In this document: in pieces, positions 17,115 to 26,191 of the stretch | Position numbering within the stretch: position 1 is the first letter of the stretch | Layout of the letters: every line of letters starts with the position of its first letter | NCBI GenBank assembly: GCA_035758845.1 | Contig: DASTVZ010000160.1 | Span: 1 to 64,000 of the forward strand | Direction: 5' to 3' | DNA: 64,000 bases | From: JALZOC01 sp035758845 | GTDB lineage: Bacteria > Acidobacteriota > Vicinamibacteria > Vicinamibacterales > 2-12-FULL-66-21 | Translations under genes and position numbers: made by a program | The notes under the pieces: generated by a model | Told to the model about the DNA's origin: nothing | The model's input: the letters and a program-made list of their open reading frames with translations, nothing else | The model's database searches: none

Positions 17115-18350
17115 CTACCGGTATTGCCGCGCGATGAGTGCCGACGCTTCGTCCGCGCATGCGCCGTCGTGCTGCTCGCGGCAGATTCGGGTCGCTGTGC
17201 GGTACTCGCCGATCGCTCGCGAGCGATCGCCAGAAAGATCTGCGATCTTTCCCAACTCCTTGTATGCTCGCCCGTGCAGCCACTTCGGCGCATCCGCAGC
17301 CAGCACCGACCGCAGTTCGCGTTCTGCCAATTCAAGGCGGCGCAGCCCGACGAGTGCCGCGCCATTGCAGTAGCGCCAGCGCGCGTCTTCGCCGTACGCT
17401 CGTGGCCTCGAATCGCGTGACAATCGATCCATGCCTTCTGCAATCGCGGCACGCGCCTGTTCGTAACGTCCGGCGCGGAGCGCGGTGCTTCCCGCCTCGA
17501 GCCACAGCAAACGGTTGCGTGGATAGACTTGCTGGAGATCGCGGATCACGCGCAGCGCATCGTCGTAGCGCTGCTCGCGGTTGTAGATGACAATCAGGGT
17601 GAAGCGCGCATTGGTCTGGGTATCACTCGGGTAAGCGGCCGCTTCCTCGATGAGGCGGAGCCCTTTCTCGCGCCCGCCGCCGAACCCCGCGATCCCGGCA
17701 AGAAGCCTCAGCGGTGCAGACAGGCTGGAGACCGCGTATCGATACATGCCGACGGTCAACCCGGCGTCCCGACGATTGGGATCGAGCGTCAGCGCGCGTG
17801 CGTTCTCGTTGTAGGCGCGGCGCGCGGTTCGAAAACCGCCGACGACACGTCCTTCGACCGTGGCCTTGTACGTTGTCAAATAGCCGTACGCGGCGCCCAG
17901 CTGAAAGTGGGCGTCGGCGTCGTTGGGACGCTCGCGAACCCGTTCCTCCGCAAGGGCAAGCGCGCGATCGATGTGCGTTTGAAATGCGGCGGATATCTCG
18001 GACGCGACAGGCTGACGTGCGACGTCGGATCTCGCCTGCCCCAGGTAGTCGTCGGCTGTGACGGCTCCCTGCTTGAAGAGCGTACTGATCCACAGAGTCG
18101 CGGCAGCCAGCCGATGCGCGTTCGAGTCGACCGGATCTGCTTTGATGGCCGCGCGAAAAGCCGCGAGCGCCTGGTCGTAATCAAGGTTGTATCCAAACTC
18201 GAGCCCTTGCGCCTTCAATGCCTCGGCTTCGGAAGCGGTCGGATGGAGGGCGGGGTCCATGGACTTCGCCCCTGTCTGTCGCGCCGCTGTCGCCGGTGGC
18301 GCGATAGCCAAGATGCCTATGACCGCCACGAGCCTGAGAACACGTTCCAT
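17115..18350 (-). CDS. Secreted TPR-repeat protein
   Basis: A 411-residue protein with a signal peptide (MERVLRLVAVIGILAIAPPATAA) and helical tetratricopeptide-type repeats through most of its length. Examples are GLEFGYNLDYDQALAAFRAA, DADAHFQLGAAYGYLTTYKA and ERELRSVLAADAPKWLHGRA. No catalytic motif is visible. It probably works as a periplasmic protein-binding scaffold. It is first in a two-gene unit with the di-heme cytochrome, so assisting its maturation or partnering is plausible but unproven. Confidence 0.85.
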   Translation of the reverse strand: MERVLRLVAVIGILAIAPPATAARQTGAKSMDPALHPTASEAEALKAQGLEFGYNLDYDQALAAFRAAIKADPVDSNAHRLAAATLWISTLFKQGAVTADDYLGQARSDVARQPVASEISAAFQTHIDRALALAEERVRERPNDADAHFQLGAAYGYLTTYKATVEGRVVGGFRTARRAYNENARALTLDPNRRDAGLTVGMYRYAVSSLSAPLRLLAGIAGFGGGREKGLRLIEEAAAYPSDTQTNARFTLIVIYNREQRYDDALRVIRDLQQVYPRNRLLWLEAGSTALRAGRYEQARAAIAEGMDRLSRDSRPRAYGEDARWRYCNGAALVGLRRLELAERELRSVLAADAPKWLHGRAYKELGKIADLSGDRSRAIGEYRTATRICREQHDGACADEASALIARQYR

Positions 18351-18434
18351 AGGGCCACTCTAGGCGGAGGGCGATAGTGAAGTACTCAGCGGGGAATGAA
18401 TTCGGGGTGAATTACTGTGAGGGGGTGTTTTTGG

Positions 18435-18550
18435 CCGGGATCCGTTATCCGGGATCCGTTATCCGGCAAATGTGTGCTTTCAATCGAACTCTTGTTGCCG
18501 GGTCCCGAATTCCGGAAACGGATCCCGGATTTCCCGCACAACCGGATCCC
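18435..18550. repeat. CCGGGATC-type repeat cluster
   Basis: Two CCGGGATCCGTTAT units (18435-18467) are followed by scattered GATCCC/GGGTCCC variants to 18550. They fill the 221-base gap between the TPR gene and the zinc-ribbon gene and are partly translated if that gene is extended upstream. Confidence 0.65.
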
Positions 18551-18571
18551 GACTGGACGACTTGTGTCCAA

Positions 18572-18781
18572 ATGCGCTATCACTACGCTCCGCCGGAGGG
18601 GTGGATGGGAGACGAGAGGCCGTCTGAAGGGCGCTGGGAACAATTGAACAAGTGCCCTGAATGCGGTGAGGAAATGAAGCGTGACGCGGCCGTCGGTGAG
18701 CGCATCGGGTTGTTTTATCGATGCTCCAAACACGGCCGGTTCCGCTATTCGTGGGATCACGATCGCCTCGAGCGCGAGTGA
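18572..18781 (+). CDS. Small zinc-ribbon-like protein
   Basis: A 69-residue product. It has a CPECGEEM knuckle at about residue 32 and a second metal-binding pair YRCSKHGRF near residue 53, giving C-x2-C...C-x2-H spacing usual for a zinc ribbon. The tail is charged (WDHDRLERE). The reading frame runs back to 18377, but the upstream part encodes the GGATCC repeat, so the ATG at 18572 is preferred. No strong ribosome-binding site is visible. Too short to assign a role; DNA- or RNA-binding is possible. Confidence 0.5.
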   Translation: MRYHYAPPEGWMGDERPSEGRWEQLNKCPECGEEMKRDAAVGERIGLFYRCSKHGRFRYSWDHDRLERE

Positions 18782-18816
18782 CTTCCTCGCGGCTGCCGTT
18801 CCTTCGCTGCTCAGTT

Positions 18817-20121
18817 ATGTCATCGACGCTTCGAGGCCTCGTCCTCTTCGCAACATTGCTCATTTCAGCCGCTCCGGCTGAGCGCATCGCCATCCAATCA
18901 AGGCTCGTGGTCCTCGACAACGCGCGTGTCATTGACGGCAGCGGCAAGCCGCCGATCGAACGTGCTCGCATCGTCATCGAAGGCGATCAGATTGTTCACA
19001 TTGGCGCGGCGGCAGAGGTTCCGCTACCTCCGCAGGCTGAAACGATCGACGTGTCGGGACGCACGATTGTGCCAGGCCTCATCGACCTTCATTTCCATAT
19101 CGAGAACGATCCGAAACTCGCGCTGCGACAGTTGATTCATGGCGTCACCGCATTCCGCGATCCCGGGCAGTGGAACGAGCGGTTTGAACCGCTGCGCAGA
19201 ATGATTGCCGACGATCATCTGCCTGGACCTCGTGTCTTTACGACAGGCCCGCACATCGATGGTGAACATCCGGCATATCCACACGATTCAGTCGTCGCCC
19301 GTGACGGGGAGGAAGCTCGCCGGCTGGCGGAGCGCAACGTGCAGCAGGGTGCGTCGGCGCTGAAGATCTATTTTCGCCTTCCGTTTGCAGGCGCCAGGGA
19401 AGTGATCGATGTGTGCCGTGCGCGATCCATCCCATGCACCGCTCACCTCGAAATCATCGACGCGCGCGAGCTGATTGACGCTGGTTTGAGTGGCATCGAG
19501 CACATCACGTCGCTTGGTGTGGGCCTGTTGCCGGAGGGTGAGGCCGAGGCCTACCGTCAGGCGGTTCTCGCAGACAATGACGCGCGGCGCGACGGCCGCT
19601 ACCGCATGTTTTCAAAGCTCGATCTCGATGGCCCGAAGGCCCGCGCCCTTTATGCCACGCTCGCTGAGCGGCATCCCTGGATTGATCCAACACTCGCCGT
19701 GTTCGAGCGCCGCGCTGATCGCCCGGTTGCCGGAACGACGAGGGAGATGGCGGCGACCATGGTTGCGGGCTTTGCCAAGATGAAGCAATTAACAGGTCGC
19801 GTCGCCCAGGCAGGTGCGCGGGTGGTGATGGGCGGCCATTCAACGGTTCCATTTGCGGATCGAGGCGAGGCCCCCTGGCGCGAACTGGAACTGCTCGTCG
19901 AGAGTGGCCTGACGCCATTGGAGGCGATCGCCGCCGCGACCGGCACCGCCGCCGCATTTCTGTACCGAAGCGATCAATTCGGCACGTTGCGGCCAGGTTT
20001 GAAAGCGGATCTCGTCGTTCTCGATGGCGATCCGAGCCGCGACATCTCCGCCGTTCGCACGGTGAATCGAGTCATGGTTGGCGGCGTGTGGATCGATCTG
20101 GCTAAGTACTCCCGCTACTGA
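18817..20121 (+). CDS. Amidohydrolase family protein, exported
   Basis: A 434-residue metal-dependent hydrolase of the imidazolonepropionase-like amidohydrolase group. After a signal peptide (LVLFATLLISAAPA) there is an N-terminal small domain, then the metal motif GLIDLHFHIEN. The putative carbamylated lysine is in ALKIYFRLP, with further histidines in PCTAHLEI and SGIEHITSLG. At the usual fourth-ligand position the sequence reads VVMGGHSTVPFA rather than GTDS, which I have also seen described for this subgroup. The end carries FGTLRPGLKADLVVLDGDPS, the standard closing block. ATG 18817 gives the best leader. The 3' end overlaps the convergent PPK2 gene by 20 bases. Substrate unknown; dipeptides or cyclic amides are usual. 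Confidence 0.88.
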   Translation: MSSTLRGLVLFATLLISAAPAERIAIQSRLVVLDNARVIDGSGKPPIERARIVIEGDQIVHIGAAAEVPLPPQAETIDVSGRTIVPGLIDLHFHIENDPKLALRQLIHGVTAFRDPGQWNERFEPLRRMIADDHLPGPRVFTTGPHIDGEHPAYPHDSVVARDGEEARRLAERNVQQGASALKIYFRLPFAGAREVIDVCRARSIPCTAHLEIIDARELIDAGLSGIEHITSLGVGLLPEGEAEAYRQAVLADNDARRDGRYRMFSKLDLDGPKARALYATLAERHPWIDPTLAVFERRADRPVAGTTREMAATMVAGFAKMKQLTGRVAQAGARVVMGGHSTVPFADRGEAPWRELELLVESGLTPLEAIAAATGTAAAFLYRSDQFGTLRPGLKADLVVLDGDPSRDISAVRTVNRVMVGGVWIDLAKYSRY

Positions 20122-21007
20122 CCTTCCGCCTCAGGATCTTTTGTCCCTCCTCGAGTTCCTTCCGCTTGTCAGAGGTCAGTTTCGGAAATTCCAGATCCAA
20201 CTCTTCAAGAGCGTCGATGATGGCCGCGACGACGACGAGCCGGGCGAACCACTTGCGGTTGGCTGGAATCACCACCCACGGCGCATGCTTCGTCGCGGTG
20301 CGTCGAATCGCGGTCTCGTACGCGGTCATGTAATCGCGCCATCGTTCCTGCTCGCGCAGATCGCCGAGAGAGAACTTCCATTGCTTGTCGGGATCGTTCA
20401 CTCGATCCTGAAATCGCCTGGTTTGCTCCTTCTTTGAAATGTGGAGAAAGAACTTCCGGATGACGTAGCCATTCCTCGTCAGATACCGCTCATGCGCGTT
20501 GATGTCCTCGTAGCGGCCTGCGAAGACATTCTTGCCCTTCGCGGATCGCGGCAGTTTTTGATTGGCGAGAATCTCCGGGTGAACACGAACGACCAGCACT
20601 TCCTCGTAGTAGGACCGGTTGAAGATACCGATACGTCCGCGCTCGGGCAGGCGTCGGAGCGTGCGCCAGAGGAAATCGTGATCGAGTTCCTCCGCCGACG
20701 GTTGTTTGAACGCGTACACCTCGCAGCCTTGAGGGTTGACGCCGGACATCACGTGCTCGATGGCCCCGTCTTTTCCGGCGGCATCCATCGCCTGGAAGAT
20801 GAGGAGCGCTCCCCATTGATCCTGTGCGTAGAGCTTTTCCTGAAGGGCGCGCAATCGATCGATGCCCTCGCGGAGCGCCGCCTTCGCCGAATCCTGGTCT
20901 GCATAGAGATCGCTTGTGTCGTCGGGATCGACATCGTTCAAACGGAAGCGGGAGCCCTCGTCTATCAGATAAGGATCAACGAGAGCGCGACGGTGTTTTG
21001 TTTTCAT
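20102..21007 (-). CDS. Polyphosphate kinase 2 family protein
   Basis: A 301-residue PPK2-type enzyme, which transfers phosphate between polyphosphate and nucleotides. The Walker A-like loop FQAMDAAGKDGAIEHV is at about residue 71 and the lid/Walker B region is GRIGIFNRSYYEEVLVVRVHP-like. KKEQTRRFQDRVNDPDKQWK and the APWVVIPANRKWFARL block are also typical. The start MKTKHRRALVDPYL at 21007 overlaps the 3' end of the DUF4091 gene by 32 bases, so it is the last gene of that operon. No Shine-Dalgarno sequence is obvious. Cytoplasmic; whether it makes ATP, GTP or phosphorylates AMP cannot be told. Confidence 0.92.
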   Translation of the reverse strand: MKTKHRRALVDPYLIDEGSRFRLNDVDPDDTSDLYADQDSAKAALREGIDRLRALQEKLYAQDQWGALLIFQAMDAAGKDGAIEHVMSGVNPQGCEVYAFKQPSAEELDHDFLWRTLRRLPERGRIGIFNRSYYEEVLVVRVHPEILANQKLPRSAKGKNVFAGRYEDINAHERYLTRNGYVIRKFFLHISKKEQTRRFQDRVNDPDKQWKFSLGDLREQERWRDYMTAYETAIRRTATKHAPWVVIPANRKWFARLVVVAAIIDALEELDLEFPKLTSDKRKELEEGQKILRRKVSSGST

Positions 21008-22775
21008 GTGCTGATGCGGCGGCAAGAGCGCGGGCGAGTTCCAGCCGTACCGTTTCGTAAGGATCACCGGTCTCGGGAAAGCTGACGCGCGGACCGGCAT
21101 CCGAAAACACCCGTGGGACGATGGCCTGCAGCGCCCTGTCAACGACGGCGTTCAGACCGAGCTTTCGCGCCATCGTCAAATACTGGTGATCCTGAAGTCC
21201 TCGACGAAAGTTTGCCAGTTGGATCGTCGAGATTGGTCCGGGCACGCCGCGATCCTCTTCGGGGTGAAGCCGCTCTTCTCCCGGATATGCGAGCACGCCG
21301 TCGCCATGGATGTATCCGGCATCATCTGGCGACCGGTTTGGCTGCTTGCGGTTGTCGAACGTGATGCTGTTCGCCCACACGTTCTGATTCCGCTCTCCCT
21401 GTTTCTGTGAATTGTGCCGCCAGTGGACCGCATACCAATAGAAGTACACGCGCACATCGTGCTTGAACGCGGCCCAAATCGTCGCGCGGGGGTCGGTCGC
21501 CGGAGCGTCAATGGTGATCGCCCCGCCGGCTGGACGGCCACCGTTGTAGAACCAATACTCGCGGCCGCGAGCGCGCTCGCTCGACACACGATTGAGCTCA
21601 AACAATTTCGGTCCGGCACACCAGATGTCGATGGCGCGGTCGAGCGCTTCAACGTAGGCGTGCGTCACAAACGTTGGCAGCGATCGGCCGGGGCCTGGAT
21701 TCGAGTGGATGTTGTCGGCGAGCGTCAGAATGTGCTGGTACTCGTCGGCGCGCGGCTCGTCAGGCAGGTAGAGAAACGTGATCGCGTGCGGCAATCGTTC
21801 ACGCAGGAAGGTCATCCAGGCGTCGCTGCGGGCCCACGCCGACGCGCGGTCATCGAAATCGCGCCCTGGACCGTAGAAGGTTCTTGGCGCGATGACATTT
21901 CCTATCCCTTCCCCCGGACCTGCGTAGCCGCGCTCGCGCGTGAAATCCGTGCCGGAGAATCGATCGATCACCGGCGGCAGCGTCTGCTCGTTGTACGCAT
22001 GCACGAACTCGACGCGGTTCCTGTGAGCGAGGCGATGATACGCGGGATCGAGATTGCGTCCGTGATACAGCTCCGGCTGGTCGCTCGAATAGAACAGCAT
22101 CGCATGCATACTGTTCTCGTCGGGCAAGGTGAAGTTGAAAACCTCGAGCTCGACCGGCACAACCCTGCGCGTTGCATCAGCACGGATTTCGATGCTGCCC
22201 CGATAGCGGCCCGGCTGCCGGGTGCGATCGATGTAGACCTCGATCCAGATCGCCTGGTTTTGCGATGGTTGGACCGCCAGTGGCAACCCGCCGCGCCCGG
22301 CGCGGGCATTTTCCGGCACGAGTTGCACCGGTTTCCATCCTGTCGGATCCGGTGGAGCGGCGGGGCTGTCGCGTGTGTATACCCACGACGCGTGCGACGG
22401 CGACGTCACCTCCATATAGTGTTCAGCGAAAATCTGAATTGGCCGATCGACGTAGTCGCTCGGATCTGCCGCGGGAGCGCGGTAGACAATTCGATCACTC
22501 GACGATCTGAGCTCGGGAAGACGCACCGAGAGCGCGTTGATCCCGCGCGCGTCTGCCTCGACGATCACCTGAAAGGCAACGATCTCGTTTCGCGCGCCAA
22601 AGATACGGGCAACTCGGCCGTCCCAAGCGGAATTACGCGCGGCCGCGGGGTGATTTAGCGCATCCCGCTCGACCTTCTCGCCGTCGTTAACCACCCAGAT
22701 GCGTTTCACACCGGCATTCGCAGCAGCCGGGCAGATCAACACAGCCAGGATGACGCTAATCAGTCGAATGCGCAT
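20976..22775 (-). CDS. DUF4091 domain secreted protein (glycoside hydrolase-like)
   Basis: A 599-residue exported protein with signal peptide MRIRLISVILAVLICPAAANA. An N-terminal beta-rich part (about 25-215) resembles the module that precedes DUF4091. The central part, with FLYLPDEPRADEYQHI, and the C-terminal DUF4091 block (YFYWYAVHWRHN, DGVLAYPGEE, LANFRRGLQDHQYL) are recognisable. The fold is thought to be a TIM barrel related to glycoside hydrolases, and the EP/DEP acidic residues may be catalytic (inference). It follows the DUF5107 gene by 4 bases, which points to shared carbohydrate processing. Confidence 0.85.
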   Translation of the reverse strand: MRIRLISVILAVLICPAAANAGVKRIWVVNDGEKVERDALNHPAAARNSAWDGRVARIFGARNEIVAFQVIVEADARGINALSVRLPELRSSSDRIVYRAPAADPSDYVDRPIQIFAEHYMEVTSPSHASWVYTRDSPAAPPDPTGWKPVQLVPENARAGRGGLPLAVQPSQNQAIWIEVYIDRTRQPGRYRGSIEIRADATRRVVPVELEVFNFTLPDENSMHAMLFYSSDQPELYHGRNLDPAYHRLAHRNRVEFVHAYNEQTLPPVIDRFSGTDFTRERGYAGPGEGIGNVIAPRTFYGPGRDFDDRASAWARSDAWMTFLRERLPHAITFLYLPDEPRADEYQHILTLADNIHSNPGPGRSLPTFVTHAYVEALDRAIDIWCAGPKLFELNRVSSERARGREYWFYNGGRPAGGAITIDAPATDPRATIWAAFKHDVRVYFYWYAVHWRHNSQKQGERNQNVWANSITFDNRKQPNRSPDDAGYIHGDGVLAYPGEERLHPEEDRGVPGPISTIQLANFRRGLQDHQYLTMARKLGLNAVVDRALQAIVPRVFSDAGPRVSFPETGDPYETVRLELARALAAASAHENKTPSRSR

Positions 22776-22779
22776 ATCG

Positions 22780-25700
22780 TTAGCGTGGCCTTAACGCGGC
22801 GCGCGCAAGGGCATGCGACAGCCCGCGGTCCGGATAGGTGAAGACCCGACGCAGCGATTCGCGCGCGTCGGTGTTTTTGCCCAGCGCTTCGAGCAGCATG
22901 CCACGCGCGTACTCGATCAATCCAGGGCTATTGGTGCCAGCCGATTCGAGCGTCGCTGTCGCGTTCTCGAGCGCACGCTCGAGCCGCGCTCGTTCGGACG
23001 CCGTCCTCGGACGACCGAGCCGCGCTCGTGCAGCGTCGGCAATCGCCAGTGTCAACGCTGGGCCATCGGCGCCCAACCCACGTGCGAGACGTTCCCACCG
23101 GGCGCGCGCCTCCGCGGGCCGCCCGCATGCCGATTCGATAGCCGCCGCCTGCAAGGACAACGTCGGAGTGTCAACGACGTCAATCAACCCGCCGCTCGTA
23201 AACGCGAGTCCAGATTGCTCACTCGACAGGGCGTCGAGTATCTGTCGCGCGGAATCGCATCGGCCTTGATCCGCCGCCGCGCGCGCGGATGTCAGTCGCA
23301 CCTGGCCGTACACAGTTCTGACATTCGTTCCACCTTCCTCTCGTGGAAAGAAACGATCGTGGAACAGACGTTCGGCGGCGACGGGGTCGCCCGCCTCGGC
23401 CAGCGCCAACGCTGCTTTGAAAACAAGCGACGCTGGTTTCGCGCTGTCCGGCGTTGGATAGCGGGCGAGTGCCGTTGCCCGATCGCGCGGCGACGCGCCA
23501 ATCGCGCTCAACGCGGCGTCGAGCGCAAGATATACCTCGACGTTGTCGCGATCCGCCGCGATCCCTTCCTGCAGCACGGTTCGCGCCTCGGTGTAATCCG
23601 AGCGTTGCAGCAAGGCCAGGCCCAGGTTGCGATGGAGGACTGGTGTCTGTGGCCGAACCTTTCGCACCTGCTGCCAGGCGTCGATCGCCGGCTGAAACAG
23701 GCCGCTCGAGAGATAGAGCGACCCGAGGAGAAACCGCGCGGTTCCGTCAGATGCATTGCTCTTGAGTGCGTCATTCAAGACACCAAACGACGAGCGGCGG
23801 CTTGGAAACACGTAGGTCGTCGGAAGCGATCGCGCGCGCTCGAGATCCGCCGCCGGATTCGCACCGGTCTTCGCGCGAACGTACGCACGATAGTAGGCGA
23901 CGAGGGGAGATTGATTGGGAAGTACCGCTCCGGGTTCGCGCAGCGGCGTGTCAACTGCGGGATATTGTCGCTCGAGCAAATCAAGCGCATCGTCCCACGC
24001 CGCGACCGACAGATATTGATCGACGATATCCAGCACTCGGTTCGCATCGGCACCAAGGTGTATCCACAGGCCGTCATCAGGTCGTCCCAGACGTGTGAGC
24101 TCGTAGCGCACGAAGCTGCTCGCCGGATCAACCGCGCGTACTTTCTCCGCGTGCTCGCGTGCTTGGTCAAGTTTTCCGAGACGACGGAGCAGTGAGACTT
24201 CGAGCGCACGCGGGACCGTCGCTCGCGGCACCTCCATGGTCAGGTCCTGAAGCTGTTTGAGCGCGGCATCTCGCCGCCCTTCATGCGCAAGCACTCGGGC
24301 GAGCTCAACGGCGGCTGCCGGCCGCGTCGGCCGGAACCGTCGTGCGGAATCGAGATAGCGCTCGGCTTCAGCGAGACGGCTCGCACTTGCCAGCGCCAAA
24401 CCCAGGTAGTACTGGACCTCGAACTCGGTCGTGTCTCGGGCATTGGCGCGTTGGAGCCACTCGATGGTTTGAGTCGCCGCCGCGGATTGTGAGTCAGCCC
24501 ACCCGAGCGTCACCGAGAGACGGCCAGCCGCCTTCAGCAGCGGCAGGCTATCGGGATGCGCGGCGACTGCCGCCTGATATCTCGCCATTGCTGTCTGCCG
24601 GCGACCTTCCAGTTCGTCAATCCGGCCACGCTCGAGCACGTCGGCGATGTCCAGCGGCGCGCGGGGCAATGGCGGCGCAGGTTGAGGGCCCACCTTCGCG
24701 GCGGCCGCCGCGAGTCGATCGAAATGATTCTCTGTATGCGAAATCACCGGTTGGCCGCTTGCGTCAGACACCTCGAACCGGAGCGCGAGCGCCTCGGACA
24801 CATCTCCTTCCCATCGCCATGTGTCTCGCGGGGACAACGATACGCGCCGGTCGAGGATGGTTGCCGCTCCACGAATAGCGACGCGAGCGTCGGGCAGGTC
24901 GCGCGTCGGGTCGAGGGCAATGCGAACGTGTGTCGGTGTGGTGCGCTCGATGTGCAGCACGGCATCGACGTTGGCGCGAGTAATCCCCCCGAGATCGCGA
25001 ACCGGCAGCCAGTATTCGGAAAAGCTCACGCTGTCCTGGGATTCGAGAAACGCATATGTCTCCTGGTTTCGAAACAAACCCGCCTGCAATTCGATATAGG
25101 CGCTGTCGTCGTCGGAGAGCGCGGTGCGCCAATCCGCGGCGTCGCGATCGTGCCCCCACGACCATACCTTGTGTGTCGGAAGCTCTGAAGGAGAAGCGAC
25201 GTGCACGGTGCCGCCGCGGGTACGCGGATGATAGACGCCGACGAATCCTTCCTTCGTGCCGTAGGTGAACAACGATACAGGACCGTCGGTCTGATTTCGA
25301 ATGATGCTGAGATCGCGTCCCTGATCGTCAACCGGCCATCGTTCGATCCGCGTGAACCCGTGAGTGCTCATCAACTCAGTCGGATACACGAGGTGTGAAT
25401 CATCCCACACCTGAACAGCGCCGTTACTCCACCAGTAATAGCGATGCCGACTGCGGCTGGCATTGTATAAATCGACGCGCTGCTCGAGCACCGAGCGGGC
25501 GGGACTTAACCGAAGTTCTACACGCCACTGGCCGCCGTAAACCTGATCGACGTTGCCGACAAAGATAGACCCGCTGCCGTCCGCATTCTGAACCGTCGCG
25601 AAATCGACCGGCGACATCGACATCCAGTTGTGCGACACCGGAAAGTTGAACTCGACGCCAAAGGCAGCCCACGCACCGCGGTAGCCGATGAGCGCTTTCT

Positions 25701-26181
25701 TGATCGTCTTGTTCGCATAAAACATTTCCTGCCCGGTGCGCTTATCGAGGCAGCTGTAAATGTGACCGCCGAGATCTGGCAGGACGGTCAGCCGCAGGTA
25801 CTCGTTCTCGAGATTCAACGTGCGCCAGGCGACGGGTTCACGCTGATCGGTCAACGCATCTCGAATCGGGTAGGGATAGTTGAAGCGGCCGAACGAAAAC
25901 AAATCGAATGGCGGGTTCGGATTGGCTGGTCCTTCTACGGAGGTAGGAATCTGCAGCGTACCTTGCCAGACGCGAACTGGCGCGACCGGCGCTGCGGATA
26001 TGACGGCGAGCGCGCACACCAGAGCCGCCGCGGCGAGCGCCTGCGGCCCGAGCGAGGCGCTGGAAGGAAGCGCCGCGGAGCGGCGCCGCCGAGCGAGAGC
26101 GCGTGGGGGTGGGGCCCCACGCGCAGTAAGTATTGACGAACGCCCTCCGCCAGAGGAGTTGAACCGCCTCAGTACTCTCAT
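22780..26181 (-). CDS. DUF5107 and TPR domain protein
   Basis: A 1133-residue protein. Residues about 70-480 are DUF5107 (VRVWQGTLQIPTSVEGPANP, LRLTVLPDLGGHIYSCLDKR, WAAFGVEFNFPVSHNWMSMS), a beta-sandwich module of the aldose-epimerase/galactose-mutarotase-like fold. The rest is tetratricopeptide repeats (for example LLQRSDYTEARTVLQEGIAA). The hydrophobic leader (LAAAALVCALAVISAA) begins only at about residue 49. The residues before it, about 14-45, are encoded by a dispersed GGGGCCCC-type repeat that also occurs at 61725-61845. The true start may therefore be further in, or the repeat has lengthened the leader. It begins 10 bases after the TonB receptor stop. Probably exported and binds or processes oligosaccharide. 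Confidence 0.82.
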   Translation of the reverse strand: MRVLRRFNSSGGGRSSILTARGAPPPRALARRRRSAALPSSASLGPQALAAAALVCALAVISAAPVAPVRVWQGTLQIPTSVEGPANPNPPFDLFSFGRFNYPYPIRDALTDQREPVAWRTLNLENEYLRLTVLPDLGGHIYSCLDKRTGQEMFYANKTIKKALIGYRGAWAAFGVEFNFPVSHNWMSMSPVDFATVQNADGSGSIFVGNVDQVYGGQWRVELRLSPARSVLEQRVDLYNASRSRHRYYWWSNGAVQVWDDSHLVYPTELMSTHGFTRIERWPVDDQGRDLSIIRNQTDGPVSLFTYGTKEGFVGVYHPRTRGGTVHVASPSELPTHKVWSWGHDRDAADWRTALSDDDSAYIELQAGLFRNQETYAFLESQDSVSFSEYWLPVRDLGGITRANVDAVLHIERTTPTHVRIALDPTRDLPDARVAIRGAATILDRRVSLSPRDTWRWEGDVSEALALRFEVSDASGQPVISHTENHFDRLAAAAAKVGPQPAPPLPRAPLDIADVLERGRIDELEGRRQTAMARYQAAVAAHPDSLPLLKAAGRLSVTLGWADSQSAAATQTIEWLQRANARDTTEFEVQYYLGLALASASRLAEAERYLDSARRFRPTRPAAAVELARVLAHEGRRDAALKQLQDLTMEVPRATVPRALEVSLLRRLGKLDQAREHAEKVRAVDPASSFVRYELTRLGRPDDGLWIHLGADANRVLDIVDQYLSVAAWDDALDLLERQYPAVDTPLREPGAVLPNQSPLVAYYRAYVRAKTGANPAADLERARSLPTTYVFPSRRSSFGVLNDALKSNASDGTARFLLGSLYLSSGLFQPAIDAWQQVRKVRPQTPVLHRNLGLALLQRSDYTEARTVLQEGIAADRDNVEVYLALDAALSAIGASPRDRATALARYPTPDSAKPASLVFKAALALAEAGDPVAAERLFHDRFFPREEGGTNVRTVYGQVRLTSARAAADQGRCDSARQILDALSSEQSGLAFTSGGLIDVVDTPTLSLQAAAIESACGRPAEARARWERLARGLGADGPALTLAIADAARARLGRPRTASERARLERALENATATLESAGTNSPGLIEYARGMLLEALGKNTDARESLRRVFTYPDRGLSHALARAALRPR
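26048..26140. repeat. Dispersed GGGGCCCC-type repeat inside the DUF5107 reading frame
   Basis: The stretch with CCGAGCGAGAGCGCGTGGG and GTGGGGCCCCACGCGC matches 61791-61840 closely (gccgagcgagagcg..., ggggtggggcccc, gcagtgag). Both loci translate on the minus strand to LTARGAPP and ALARR. Confidence 0.7.
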
Positions 26182-26191
26182 CGACAGGGCA

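Noticed and set aside
22813..24195. Long antisense frame of about 460 codons inside the DUF5107 gene
   Set aside because: Arg/Gln/Ala-rich composition typical of an antisense shadow in GC-rich DNA; the DUF5107/TPR frame on the other strand is clearly the real one.
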